Of a stretch of DNA of 54,385 nucleotides, positions 7,750 to 14,997 are shown in pieces. The stretch is from the IMG/VR virus record IMGVR_UViG_3300045952_000282, positions 1-54,385 of that record; one strand, 5' to 3'. The notes beneath the pieces are model-generated. The model ran no database searches, was not told the origin of the DNA, and was given only the letters and a program-made list of their open reading frames with translations. This DNA is from a virus. Made by a program: the position numbers and the translations under genes. Positions within the stretch are counted from its first letter, which is position 1. Every line of letters begins with the position of its first letter.

Positions 7750-7868
7750 TTCTTGGATCTACCGTCCCACGAACGTCCGTTCGGTCCCGGTCGCGCCTAA
7801 CATGCCTGATTCTAACGCAGGGTGATTCAACTCACGTCCCGGTCCGTCCCTCCGAGAACGCACCGCGT

Positions 7869-7889
7869 GTTGACTAGTCTGTTGACTAG
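7869..7889 (+). repeat. Integrase arm-type sites, right pair
   Basis: GTTGACTAG at 7869-7877 and 7881-7889, 12 bp apart, in the same orientation as the left pair and about 120 bp beyond the attP core. The repeats lie just upstream of the chosen start (7918) of the next gene. Confidence 0.6.
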
Positions 7890-7917
7890 TGAGCCGGAAA
7901 AACACGACACTGACCTC

Positions 7918-8148
7918 ATGGCAAACGAACCTGAATGGAAGCCGATAGCCTGGCGCTACGAAACAGCAACCCTCCTAGCGGAGGTTTGGGAGACGGTTCA
8001 CGGAACGGTTCTATGGCGCATTCGTGACCGCGCAGGTCGCGTTGTAGCGGAAGGCGGCGCGGAAGACATGCCAGCCGCTCAACTCCGTGTCGCGCGTGAT
8101 TTAGAGAGATGCCTAACTGGCGACCTCAGGGTGACGCCGATTAGATGA
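7918..8148 (+). CDS. Small protein coupled to integrase
   Basis: 76 residues from ATG 7918 (MANEPEWKPIAWRYET). A longer reading from 7822 would cross the arm-type repeats and looks non-coding. The sequence suggests a small beta sheet (TATLLAEVWETVHGTVLWRIRD) followed by a helix. Similar short proteins are common in phages but unassigned. Its stop overlaps the integrase start (ATGA at 8145), so the two are translationally coupled. Confidence 0.55.
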   Translation: MANEPEWKPIAWRYETATLLAEVWETVHGTVLWRIRDRAGRVVAEGGAEDMPAAQLRVARDLERCLTGDLRVTPIR

Positions 8149-9404
8149 AGGTCCACTTCACGAAGCGCAGCCTTGAATCCCTAGAACCGCCGCGGGAAGG
8201 CTTCCAGCGCGTCGTCTGGGATACCGAGCTCCCGGGCTTCGGCGCGGTCGTCGGCCGACGCGGGATCACGTTCGTCGCGAACTTCCGCGCGAACGGGAAG
8301 CTCCGGCGGATGAAGATCGGCCAGCTAGGCGCGCCGCGGCCGGCCGGCGGGACCTGGACGCTCGCCGATGCGCGCAGGCGCGCGCGGGAGATCCTCGGCC
8401 AGGTCGCCGGAGGCGAAGACCCTAGCGCCGAACTCCGCGCGAACAAGGAAGCGCTCACGCTTGAAGAGGGGATCAAGCTGCATGTCACCGACATGCGGAA
8501 GCGAAAGTGCAGCGAGCGGTCGATCGAGACCTACGAAGAAGAGCTCGGCCGACACCTGAAAAACTGGCTGGATCGCCCGCTGACCGAGCTCACCGGTCTG
8601 ACGCTGCACAAGATACACAGCAAGCTAGAAGAACACCCACACGTCGCGAACCGCGTCGTTGCCGCAGTCTCCGCGGTCTGGAACACGGTCGACCGACTCC
8701 ACGAGCTCCCGGGTCGCAATCCTGCGTCACGCGTTCGACTGTACAGCGTCGAACCGTCGCGCCAGCGGATCGAAGATGAAGACCTCCCGGACTGGTACGC
8801 ACGCGTCCAGACCCTCACGCCGATCCGGCGCGACCTCTACCTAACATTTCTGTTCACCGGTCTGCGCTCCGAGGACGCGCGACACATCCGCTGGAACGAA
8901 GTAGACCTCGAGCGCGGCTCGCTCTACCGGCCGGATCCGAAGGGCGGCTCGAAGAAAGCGTTCACGCTCCCGCTCCCTAACACGATCGTTCAGATATTCA
9001 AACAACGCCAGGCGGAGAACGCGATACTGTTTGCACCGCACGGTGGCGATCATGAGTGGGTGTTTCCCTCGCGCTCGCGCAAAACCGGGAAGGTACAACC
9101 GGTCGCCGAGCCGAAGGAGCGCCGGACAAAGGACGGCAAGCGTAGCCGGAAGTCCGCCGACCTCGAGCAGTACCTACCCGGACCACACACGCTCCGGCGA
9201 ACCTACATCAGCGTCGGGCGTGAGATCGGGATCGCAGAAATAGACATGCACGCGCTCGCAAACCATTCATTTTCGAGCGGTAGAGTTCAGGATCAGTACG
9301 TCCGCCAGGCGTTCCAACACCTGGCTACCTGCCAAGCGCGCATCGAGGCCGCGCTCTGGACGCGGATCTCACTTTCCGACTTGCTACCGTCGACGTCGCC
9401 GTGA
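8145..9404 (+). CDS. int: Tyrosine integrase, P4 type
   Basis: 419 residues. The N-terminal arm-binding domain resembles DUF4102 (FTKRSLESLEPP, GFGAVVGRRG, IGQLGA), followed by a core-binding domain (~105-195) and the catalytic domain. All catalytic residues are visible: R241 (TGLRSEDARHIRW), K266 (DPKGG), H348 and R351 (HTLRRTY), H374 (LANHSF) and nucleophile Y385 (VQDQY). It catalyses phage integration and excision at the tRNA-like attP core located 400 bp upstream. The adjacent excisionase-like gene supports a functional temperate module. Confidence 0.95.
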   Translation: MKVHFTKRSLESLEPPREGFQRVVWDTELPGFGAVVGRRGITFVANFRANGKLRRMKIGQLGAPRPAGGTWTLADARRRAREILGQVAGGEDPSAELRANKEALTLEEGIKLHVTDMRKRKCSERSIETYEEELGRHLKNWLDRPLTELTGLTLHKIHSKLEEHPHVANRVVAAVSAVWNTVDRLHELPGRNPASRVRLYSVEPSRQRIEDEDLPDWYARVQTLTPIRRDLYLTFLFTGLRSEDARHIRWNEVDLERGSLYRPDPKGGSKKAFTLPLPNTIVQIFKQRQAENAILFAPHGGDHEWVFPSRSRKTGKVQPVAEPKERRTKDGKRSRKSADLEQYLPGPHTLRRTYISVGREIGIAEIDMHALANHSFSSGRVQDQYVRQAFQHLATCQARIEAALWTRISLSDLLPSTSP

Positions 9405-9414
9405 TAGCGTCGAC
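9381..9414 (+). promoter_or_regulatory. GTCGAC-box promoter for excisionase operon
   Basis: TTGCTA (9381-9386), a 16-bp spacer and GATAGC (9403-9408). GTCGCC (9395-9400) and GTCGAC (9409-9414) flank the -10 box, 14 bp apart; another GTCGAC is at 9389. ATG 9418 lies 9 nt past the -10 box. The promoter overlaps the last codons of the integrase gene. Confidence 0.5.
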
Positions 9415-9417
9415 TCC

Positions 9418-9600
9418 ATGGGGTCAGAGCAGTACGTCGACGAGCGAGAGTTAGAGCGCCGGCTCAACATCTCGGCGAAGACCTGGCGCAACTGGCGCGC
9501 CGCACGAAAGGGTCCGCCGTATCGAAAGCTAGGGAAGCGGGTTGTCTACCTGTGGACCGAGGTGCAGGCGTGGATCGACAGGCAGAAGGTGGCCGCGTGA
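9418..9600 (+). CDS. Excisionase-like HTH protein (MerR/AlpA type)
   Basis: 60 residues. The sequence ERELERRLNISAKTWRNWRA followed by GPPYRKLGKRVVYLWTEVQAWI is a typical winged HTH of the HTH_17/AlpA class found in excisionases and small phage regulators. Placed directly after the integrase with its own promoter, it most likely acts as the recombination directionality factor, perhaps also repressing int. It would bind DNA as a small multimer near attP. Confidence 0.75.
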   Translation: MGSEQYVDERELERRLNISAKTWRNWRAARKGPPYRKLGKRVVYLWTEVQAWIDRQKVAA

Positions 9601-10400
9601 GCGTCTTACCGCTGCATCACACGCACTCGCAGATCATTCGGCTCCTGCGGTGTCTTAAAAACACACCTGCAAACCCGAACACTACAAAACGCTGGTCAAC
9701 ATCTGCGCTCGTGCGCGCTGCGCGAATTAAATACCGGATCCTTACGCACGCCGTAAGGTGCGGAGTCGTGAAAATCAATCCGTGGGCCATCACCGACAAA
9801 GGAGAAAACTGGCTTCGTTGGGAAGATGGACAACTTAAAAGGAAAGCTAAGCTCATGCACGCCGACACAACAACCACCTGCCGCAACATTCTATTTTTAC
9901 TGTTTACACAACCACTCAATCCACTGACCGACGCCGCTAGGACCACGTCAGAGCTGCTGCGAGCGGTCGACTACTCCGCGAGTTCAAAGGAAGGGCGCCG
10001 ACTGCTGACCGCCTTGGCTAAAGACGGTTTGGTTTATCAGCCGGTCCCGGGCTACTGGCTTCTCACCGAAGCCGGGATAAAACAGCACGAACAGTTGAGT
10101 GTAATAGACAGACTAAAAACGATAAAAGAGCCAGTTGTCGCTGAAGATGGGCTGCAAAAAGCACGACGGCTCGTCGATCAACAATATAAAAAACCCCCTG
10201 TCAGCGATCTGGATCGCGTGGTGCGCCTCGAACGAAAAACTGCGGCGCAGAGGAAGACTCTCAAATACTACACCACACGAATCGAAAGTCTTTCGACCGC
10301 TCTGAAGAAATGCGAAGCCGAGCACAAAGAATTTCTTAATGCGCTTGATATGCTTCGTGCCCATCTTGCCCATCTTGGCGCGCTCGGAGCTCTGAAGTGA
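9597..10400 (+). CDS. Winged-helix-like protein with C-terminal coiled coil
   Basis: 267 residues from GTG 9597, overlapping the previous stop (GTGA). The first part contains two regions that look like helix-turn-helix units (TKRWSTSALVRAARIKYRIL and LTDAARTTSELLRAVDYS), each followed by wing-like strands. The C-terminal third is a charged coiled coil (RTAAQRKTLKYYTT-like to HKEFLNALDML). Its codon use is more AT-rich than its neighbours (AAA-rich), suggesting recent acquisition. It could be a DNA-binding regulator of the lysogeny module; no named family is recognised. Confidence 0.6.
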   Translation: MSVLPLHHTHSQIIRLLRCLKNTPANPNTTKRWSTSALVRAARIKYRILTHAVRCGVVKINPWAITDKGENWLRWEDGQLKRKAKLMHADTTTTCRNILFLLFTQPLNPLTDAARTTSELLRAVDYSASSKEGRRLLTALAKDGLVYQPVPGYWLLTEAGIKQHEQLSVIDRLKTIKEPVVAEDGLQKARRLVDQQYKKPPVSDLDRVVRLERKTAAQRKTLKYYTTRIESLSTALKKCEAEHKEFLNALDMLRAHLAHLGALGALK

Positions 10401-10618
10401 TCGCCACGTCGAGCAGCTTCGAAGATGCCACCTTCGACGACGAGCCGGACGATGAAACCGTCGAGCTACTCGTTCAACAAGGCTGGCGTGATTTTTTCAA
10501 CGGCCGGCCTAACGGGATATGGGCCGACATCAGTTGGTACTGGCTCGGGTGGGGTATGGCCCACGAAGCCGAACAAGCGCACAAGCTAGAAAAAGTCGAA
10601 GAAAGGAGAGCAGCATAA
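10397..10618 (+). CDS. Small acidic protein
   Basis: 73 residues from GTG 10397 with a GTGA overlap. The N-terminus is very acidic (DATFDDEPDDETVELLVQQ), followed by an aromatic stretch (WADISWYWLGWGMAHEA) and a charged helix. No family is recognised. It belongs to a chain of five coupled small genes (9597-11311), suggesting one transcript from the excisionase promoter. Confidence 0.5.
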   Translation: MIATSSSFEDATFDDEPDDETVELLVQQGWRDFFNGRPNGIWADISWYWLGWGMAHEAEQAHKLEKVEERRAA

Positions 10619-10773
10619 TGGAAGAAGTCACCGAGAAACTATCCGCCGAAGAGCTCGTTGTTCGCGAGCGTCTCGAAGACGCCGAGCTGGAGCGCTTGCT
10701 CCACGAGCTGGTGCTCGACCCGGCACACGCGGAGACGTGGGAGATCCTCGCGAGAGTGACGGTGTGGCTGTGA
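10618..10773 (+). CDS. Small helical protein
   Basis: 51 residues from ATG 10618, overlapping the previous stop (TAATG) behind an AAGGAG site. It is almost entirely helical and acidic (EELVVRERLEDAELERLLHELV). Function unknown; support comes from the ribosome-binding site and tight coupling on both sides. Confidence 0.5.
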   Translation: MEEVTEKLSAEELVVRERLEDAELERLLHELVLDPAHAETWEILARVTVWL

Positions 10774-11096
10774 AATTAACACCTAGAAAACTAGATGCAC
10801 TCGAGCAAGAGTTTATCAACACCAAATCTCACGATGAGCTAGGCTGCTGGGCGCATAAACACGCCGATGAAATCATCACTGCCTTACGTGAGGCGTGGGC
10901 GGAGCGGGACCTGGCGCGATCGGAATATACAGAGCTGCTCTGCAGCACACCGCTTGGACCGGATATCGCCCGCGAAGCCCGTGCCGACGAGCGTGAGGAG
11001 TGCGCGAAGATCGCTGACAAATATGATCAGGACGAGTGTGGCTCTAACTTCTGCTACTGGGTTGCAAGAGACATCCGCGCCCGGGGGAAACTATGA
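10770..11096 (+). CDS. Hypothetical phage protein with conserved C-terminal ADEREECAKIA motif
   Basis: 108 residues from GTG 10770 (GTGA overlap); a longer frame from 10737 is not preferred. The helical N-terminus (PRKLDALEQEFI) is followed by a C-terminus of the common phage form AREARADEREECAKIADKY ending VARDIRARG. That form is widespread in small phage proteins of unknown role. It is in the coupled operon. Confidence 0.55.
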   Translation: MKLTPRKLDALEQEFINTKSHDELGCWAHKHADEIITALREAWAERDLARSEYTELLCSTPLGPDIAREARADEREECAKIADKYDQDECGSNFCYWVARDIRARGKL

Positions 11097-11311
11097 CGCT
11101 ATCAAGCCACATTCAACACCTTCGCTCGCGCGGCTACAAGATCACGAAGATCTATCTGCGCGCCCGTCCGCGACGACCTTTATCAACCGCTCCGGTTGAG
11201 GTCGCCCCGGATCTCTGCGCGGAGTATCACACCGACTACATCATCGAGACCGAAGGCCCGAAGAGACGGCGGAAGAGTCGAGCGAAAGCTAAGACGATTG
11301 AGACTTCGTAA
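11093..11311 (+). CDS. Small basic protein
   Basis: 72 residues, start overlapping the previous stop (ATGA). It is basic at the C-terminus (PKRRRKSRAKAKT). The middle (DLCAEYHTDYIIETEG) looks beta-structured. It might bind nucleic acid, but no family is recognised. It is the last gene of the coupled chain. Confidence 0.45.
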   Translation: MTLSSHIQHLRSRGYKITKIYLRARPRRPLSTAPVEVAPDLCAEYHTDYIIETEGPKRRRKSRAKAKTIETS

Positions 11312-11441
11312 ATCGCCCGACGCCGAACAGGAGCAGACCTACTAGGCAGAGGACACTCCCACTCTCGAAGCTGCCCTGCTGACAGGCCGTTGGACTGACC
11401 GCGGCCAGGAGCGCGCCGACTCCCATAAATAACTTACTCAC
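11289..11441 (-). CDS. Possible small two-helix membrane protein
   Basis: 50 codons from GTG 11441 to TAG 11289. The product has two hydrophobic segments (LFMGVGALLAAVSPTAC and VLCLVGLLLFGVG) separated by a short polar loop. It overlaps the 3' end of the preceding rightward gene by 23 bases. The upstream ribosome-binding site is weak, so the call rests on the membrane-protein-like composition. Confidence 0.3.
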   Translation of the reverse strand: MSKLFMGVGALLAAVSPTACQQGSFESGSVLCLVGLLLFGVGRFTKSQSS

Positions 11442-11740
11442 CGCACCAGCGTATCAGCCGGAAAGTGTAAGTCGGAAGGTCCGCGCTTAATTTTGCGCGT
11501 TGTCGCCGTAACGCGCGGCTAAAAATGCATGCTGGCCAGCTACTTAGCTCTCCGGGCATGCGCTGTGCATTAAATAAATGCATGCACCCACATCTAGGAA
11601 GCGCTAGCCGACGTCGCCCGACAACCTCTCACCTAAATAAGCCCGACAAAGTGCAGATCTTGCGCGCTCCGTGTTACGTTTTAAGGCAGGGTGACGGGAG
11701 TCCCGCATGATTTGCGTGGCGTCGGGGCGCCCGGATTAGT
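11442..11740. other. Intergenic stretch with GCATGC palindromes
   Basis: No convincing gene on either strand. ATGCATGC-type palindromes occur at about 11526-11533 and 11578-11585 with a GCATGC between them (11556-11561), and an A/T-rich element lies near 11490. These may form alternative hairpins. No Rho-independent terminator with a T-run is seen. Confidence 0.3.
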
Positions 11741-12160
11741 ATGGGCACACGTCGTACACGTACAACGCACCATGAGCGACTCGCCGATGAAGGTTGGGCT
11801 CACGAGACGACGACGCTTTACAGCAAAGCATTTCATAGTGGCTTTTTTGCGCTGGTTGCCTATGTACCGGAGTTCGGGTGGGGCTGGAGCTTCCGACATC
11901 GCAACTGCACCATTACCCTCGCGAGCGGATTCGTTCGCAACCTTCTGCAAGCGCGAACCGCCGCTCTCAACGAGTTCGTCTCGTACAAAGAGGCCGCCCG
12001 TAAACTCCTCGAGCAGTCGCAAGGACACCACATCCTAGCCGCGCAGGCGCTCCGCACGCGCGCGGGCGACAACATCGACGCGATGTCTCCGTACAAAGCT
12101 CTTCTAGAGCTACTTGAAGACGCAGAGAATTGGGACAGCGAAGACCTGCCGGAAGACTAG
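11741..12160 (+). CDS. Hypothetical protein convergent with terminase
   Basis: 139 residues from ATG 11741. It has a basic N-terminus, an aromatic beta-rich centre (FHSGFFALVAYVPEFGWGWSF) and a helical, acidic C-terminus (YKALLELLEDAENWDSEDL). Its stop overlaps the stop of the terminase gene by 4 bases in convergent orientation. No family is recognised. The initial residues are Arg/Thr-rich and the true start could lie slightly later. Confidence 0.5.
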   Translation: MGTRRTRTTHHERLADEGWAHETTTLYSKAFHSGFFALVAYVPEFGWGWSFRHRNCTITLASGFVRNLLQARTAALNEFVSYKEAARKLLEQSQGHHILAAQALRTRAGDNIDAMSPYKALLELLEDAENWDSEDLPED

Positions 12161-13719
12161 CCGACCTTGCCTTGTTCGGTGCGGAGTCCGAGCGCCTTCA
12201 TCTTCGTCGCGTAGCTTGACGGAGTGCGGAAGTAGTTGAGCGCCTGCGTGAAGACGTCGACCTGATCGTCGCGCTTGCCGGCCGGGAACGCGCAGACCTC
12301 CGCAAGGAATTCTTCGACCCACGGCGCGCCGCGCGGCAACGCCACGTTCCCGCCTTCGACGTAGCTCTGCACCGCCATCGCCCGCGACTCTTTATCCGTA
12401 CCGACTTCGACTTCGATGATTCCCGGGATGTCGCGCCGGAGCTCTTCGACCACGTCCGGCCCCATGGCTTTCATCTCAACGATCACTTTGCGCGCGCGCC
12501 AGCGCTCACGCATGTCTTTAATCCGCCGCACCGTCTCGCGGAGCGAGATCTTCCCCTTCCACACTTCCAGCATGAAACGGTCGGGACCTTTGCGCGCAAC
12601 CGCGGCGATCGCGGTGTTCGAGCCCTTCAAGGTCTTCTTAGCCGCGCAGTCCACGGAGATAACGATATCCTCGAAGTTTTGCGGCTGTTCATCGTAATAC
12701 TTGAACCAGGAATATTTGAAGATCCCGCCCTCGCGCGCGAACGGGGCCTGTTGATACTGAGTCTGAAACTTGAACTCCGACTTCGCCCGCTCCGCTTCCA
12801 CGGTCTCAAGCGGGAAAATTTGAGGGCTGAGGCACTCGCCTTCGACCATTCGTATGTCGTACTCGCCGAGTGGCGAAGAACGACGCTCGCCGTCGAACAA
12901 CATCGGCAGACTAACCCGAGCCCAGCCGTGCTGCTCGGCCCAGGCGGCCAGGTCTTCGACGTGCGTCTTCTGACAAATCATGACCCGGGTCGAGAAGACC
13001 ATGCTGTTGACGCGGTTATCGACGGTGTTCACGTACCGGTCAATCACCGCTAGGCGCTGCACGTCCGATTCAACGTTGTTCGGGTCGTGCGGGTCGTCGA
13101 TCACAAGCATGTCCGCGCGTTCACCGACGATGTCCGCGTCCAATCCGCGCGCCGCGCGAAATCCGCCGATGGTGTTCAAGAATAACTCGACGCCGTCCGC
13201 GTCCCGGCGAATCTCCCACTCCGGGTGAAACGCCTCCTGGTACCACTCCGAGCGAATTAGGTCGCGCGCCATTCGCGAATCGCGAATCGCGACACGCGGG
13301 TTACACGACAAGCAAATTGCTTTCAGACCTGGCCAGCGGATCCACGCCCATGGGATTAAATACGTGAGGAATCGCGACTTCATGCACCCGGGCGGGATGG
13401 TGATGAGAAGGTTCTGCAAGCGCTGTCGGTAGGTCGTGTCGTCGTTCGTCTTTGCCCAATCCTCGACCAACACCTGCAGGTGATTCGCGAGGACGTCGAA
13501 GTACCAGACCCACGTGAGTTTCGCGGTCTCAACCCCGCTATTTGCCCACGCCTCGCGGAAGAACCGGGCGAAGGAGCGCCGGCACTGCTCGGCCAGGCGC
13601 TGCTGCGGCGTGATTGCGGACAGTACCGCGGTCACGATCGGTTTCACCTGACGGCCCGGCGGACAGACGGGACAGGTCCCGCCGGTCAGTTCGCGGATCG
13701 TGGTGTGGGTGCAGTTCAT
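12157..13719 (-). CDS. terL: Terminase large subunit with N-terminal Cys/His tag
   Basis: 520 residues from ATG 13719, which overlaps the stop of a small upstream gene (ATGA); a further in-frame ATG at 13740 is rejected. The ATPase half has a variant Walker A at 109-115 (PPGCMKS) and Walker B (DMLVIDDP, 203-210). The RNase H-like nuclease half shows VISVDCAAK and the closing DDQVD. It translocates and cuts concatemeric DNA at the portal. Residues 1-20 (C3, H5, C16, C19) form a tag nearly identical to that of the portal protein. Confidence 0.93.
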   Translation of the reverse strand: MNCTHTTIRELTGGTCPVCPPGRQVKPIVTAVLSAITPQQRLAEQCRRSFARFFREAWANSGVETAKLTWVWYFDVLANHLQVLVEDWAKTNDDTTYRQRLQNLLITIPPGCMKSRFLTYLIPWAWIRWPGLKAICLSCNPRVAIRDSRMARDLIRSEWYQEAFHPEWEIRRDADGVELFLNTIGGFRAARGLDADIVGERADMLVIDDPHDPNNVESDVQRLAVIDRYVNTVDNRVNSMVFSTRVMICQKTHVEDLAAWAEQHGWARVSLPMLFDGERRSSPLGEYDIRMVEGECLSPQIFPLETVEAERAKSEFKFQTQYQQAPFAREGGIFKYSWFKYYDEQPQNFEDIVISVDCAAKKTLKGSNTAIAAVARKGPDRFMLEVWKGKISLRETVRRIKDMRERWRARKVIVEMKAMGPDVVEELRRDIPGIIEVEVGTDKESRAMAVQSYVEGGNVALPRGAPWVEEFLAEVCAFPAGKRDDQVDVFTQALNYFRTPSSYATKMKALGLRTEQGKVG

Positions 13720-13892
13720 ACACCACACTCCGAACAACATCGGAAAGGGTAGTTCTCAACCGGGCCGGTTAGGTCGGCCAGCTGCTCGGTGACTTCGGCG
13801 CGTTCGGACTGGTGCGGCCGCGGTTTGCAGGCCGGACAGTCGCGAAGACCCGATCGCGAACAGTGTCGCTCGCGCCGACGACTGCGACTCAC
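13716..13892 (-). CDS. Small zinc-ribbon protein upstream of terminase
   Basis: 58 residues from GTG 13892, with AGAGG about 6 nt upstream and its TGA overlapping the terminase ATG. The product carries RHCSRSG, then DCPACKPRPH and the closing FRCCSECGV. Two CxxC knuckles about 40 residues apart suggest a zinc ribbon. It is coupled to terL, so it may assist packaging. The gene is short enough to be missed by length filters, but its spacing, codon pattern and Cys pairs support it. Confidence 0.55.
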   Translation of the reverse strand: MSRSRRRERHCSRSGLRDCPACKPRPHQSERAEVTEQLADLTGPVENYPFRCCSECGV

Positions 13893-14279
13893 GATGCACC
13901 TCTAGTGATTTCAAGTAGATACAGCGATTTCGATTTTAGATCTGAAATTTTGAATACTTGGGCGATTTCGATTTCAAGATATGCGTATGTCAGGCTAGGC
14001 CGCCCGACTACATGTGGGGGGTGGGGGGCTGGTGTACGACCGGGTGGGTATCTGTGTGAATCCGCCTTACTTGTCGTGTGATAACCCCTATTAACACACC
14101 TATGATGGCGCGCATGGCGCGAATCCGAGTCAAGCAAGTGATTACAGAGGCTTGCGTTGTGGATTCTGGCGCAGAGTTGACTAGTCAACACTATAGGCAA
14201 CGTAACCATTCGCTATCACTAGGCTTCTCGGTGCAACCTAGGGTTAGCTTATTCCTGGGTTGACGGCCGCTCATGCTCG
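13893..14279. other. Non-coding repeat-rich region between terL and probable terS (possible pac/cos)
   Basis: Contains an A/T-rich patch with a direct repeat GCGATTTCGATTT at 13924-13936 and 13962-13974 (38-bp period) and GATTTCAAG near both. There is a run of G-tracts at 14016-14048 (G6-T-G6, then GGGTGGG) able to form a G-quadruplex. A 14-bp perfect palindrome lies at 14176-14189 (GTTGACTAGTCAAC), containing the integrase arm motif. No credible gene is seen. Position between the terminase genes suggests a packaging recognition site. Confidence 0.45.
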
Positions 14280-14690
14280 CTACTGGATAGCCAGCTCGGT
14301 CAAAGCTTCTCTATCTTCGCTCAGGTGAGCATGAGCTCGCTCCAGAGCCGCTAACTCGTCGTCGGACAGGTATCGGGCCAGCTCGTTGCCAATCTGGGCA
14401 GGCTCGACTTCCTGGACACGCAGGGTCGCAGGCGCTTGACCCCAGCCGCGGTCGTAGAGCAGCTTGGCCGCTTGCACGACAACGGCGTTCGCTGTGTGGG
14501 GATCCATCGCAATGTCGTAAACCTTACGCGTTAACTTAGCGAAATCCACTACATCGCGGACCATTGCGGCGAGACCTTTTGGCCGCCCGCCGCCAGGTAT
14601 CGGCGGGCTTCCCGGTAAAATCCTTCCGGTTTTTGGGTCGCGAAGCGGTTTGAGTGTTTTCGCGGCCGGTTTGTGTCCTTTGGTAGGCAT
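14280..14690 (-). CDS. Probable small terminase subunit (DUF5681-like)
   Basis: 136 residues from ATG 14690 (MPTKGHKPAAK). ATG 14750 would add 20 low-complexity residues. The GRPKGLAAMVRDVV segment after a Pro/Gly-rich N-terminus resembles DUF5681. The helical centre (HTANAVVVQAAKLLYDRGWGQAP) resembles the helical core of that family, which often precedes large terminases. The C-terminus is acidic and helical. It would recognise the packaging site. The region upstream of 14690 has better coding quality in another frame (see 14536-14766), so the N-terminus is uncertain. Confidence 0.6.
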   Translation of the reverse strand: MPTKGHKPAAKTLKPLRDPKTGRILPGSPPIPGGGRPKGLAAMVRDVVDFAKLTRKVYDIAMDPHTANAVVVQAAKLLYDRGWGQAPATLRVQEVEPAQIGNELARYLSDDELAALERAHAHLSEDREALTELAIQ

Positions 14691-14766
14691 ATGTAGGGTC
14701 GTTGCGGTCGATGTAGGCGACTTTGATTTCGAGGCCCCCGTCAGGCCCATTTGGCTCGAAAAACAA
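14536..14766 (-). CDS. Overlapping small reading frame, TTG start (uncertain)
   Basis: 76 codons from TTG 14766. The first ~28 residues (FEPNGPDGGLEIKVAYIDRN) look like genuine protein, whereas the rest, overlapping the DUF5681-like gene, does not. The reverse is true for the DUF5681 frame. This pattern fits either a short coding segment ending shortly after 14690 or a frameshift joining both parts. GTCGAC boxes at 14798-14803 and 14820-14825, with TTGATG nearby, may form a promoter. Confidence 0.3.
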   Translation of the reverse strand: MFFEPNGPDGGLEIKVAYIDRNDPTYAYQRTQTGRENTQTASRPKNRKDFTGKPADTWRRAAKRSRRNGPRCSGFR

Positions 14767-14903
14767 GGAGTCTCAATCGCAGCTTACCACACCTTGCGTC
14801 GACGCGCCATCAATTTCCAGTCGACCGCCGACGAAGCTCAGCCAAAAACAAGGTCGAGTCCGTTCCATTCTGCTCGCCTGCTTCACACAACCTGTCCGTC
14901 AAC

Positions 14904-14976
14904 GGTACGTAGTTCGTTCTCCGGCCTCCTACGGAGAGCCGGAACGAACCCGTACGTACCAGCGTTCCAGAACGCT
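14904..14976. repeat. Nested inverted repeats built from GAACG units
   Basis: Arms 14904-14925 and 14938-14960 pair through GGTACGT/ACGTACC, GTTCGTTC/GAACGAAC and CCGGC/GCCGG with small bulges. They are followed by a near-perfect hairpin AGCGTTC-CA-GAACGCT (14961-14976). Further GAACG units continue to about 14995. They lie directly downstream of the winged-helix gene and upstream of the terminase genes. Possible roles are a terminator, a protein-binding array or a packaging site. Confidence 0.6.
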
Positions 14977-14997
14977 ACTAGAACGAACCGGAACGGA

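Noticed and set aside
7660-7760. A tRNA gene on the minus strand
   Set aside because: Only the anticodon loop to CCA half is present; the 5' strand cannot pair, so it is an attP core, not a tRNA gene.
13812-14209. Reading frames in the terminase intergenic region on both strands
   Set aside because: Composition is irregular, no ribosome-binding sites, and they run through the repeats and G-tracts.
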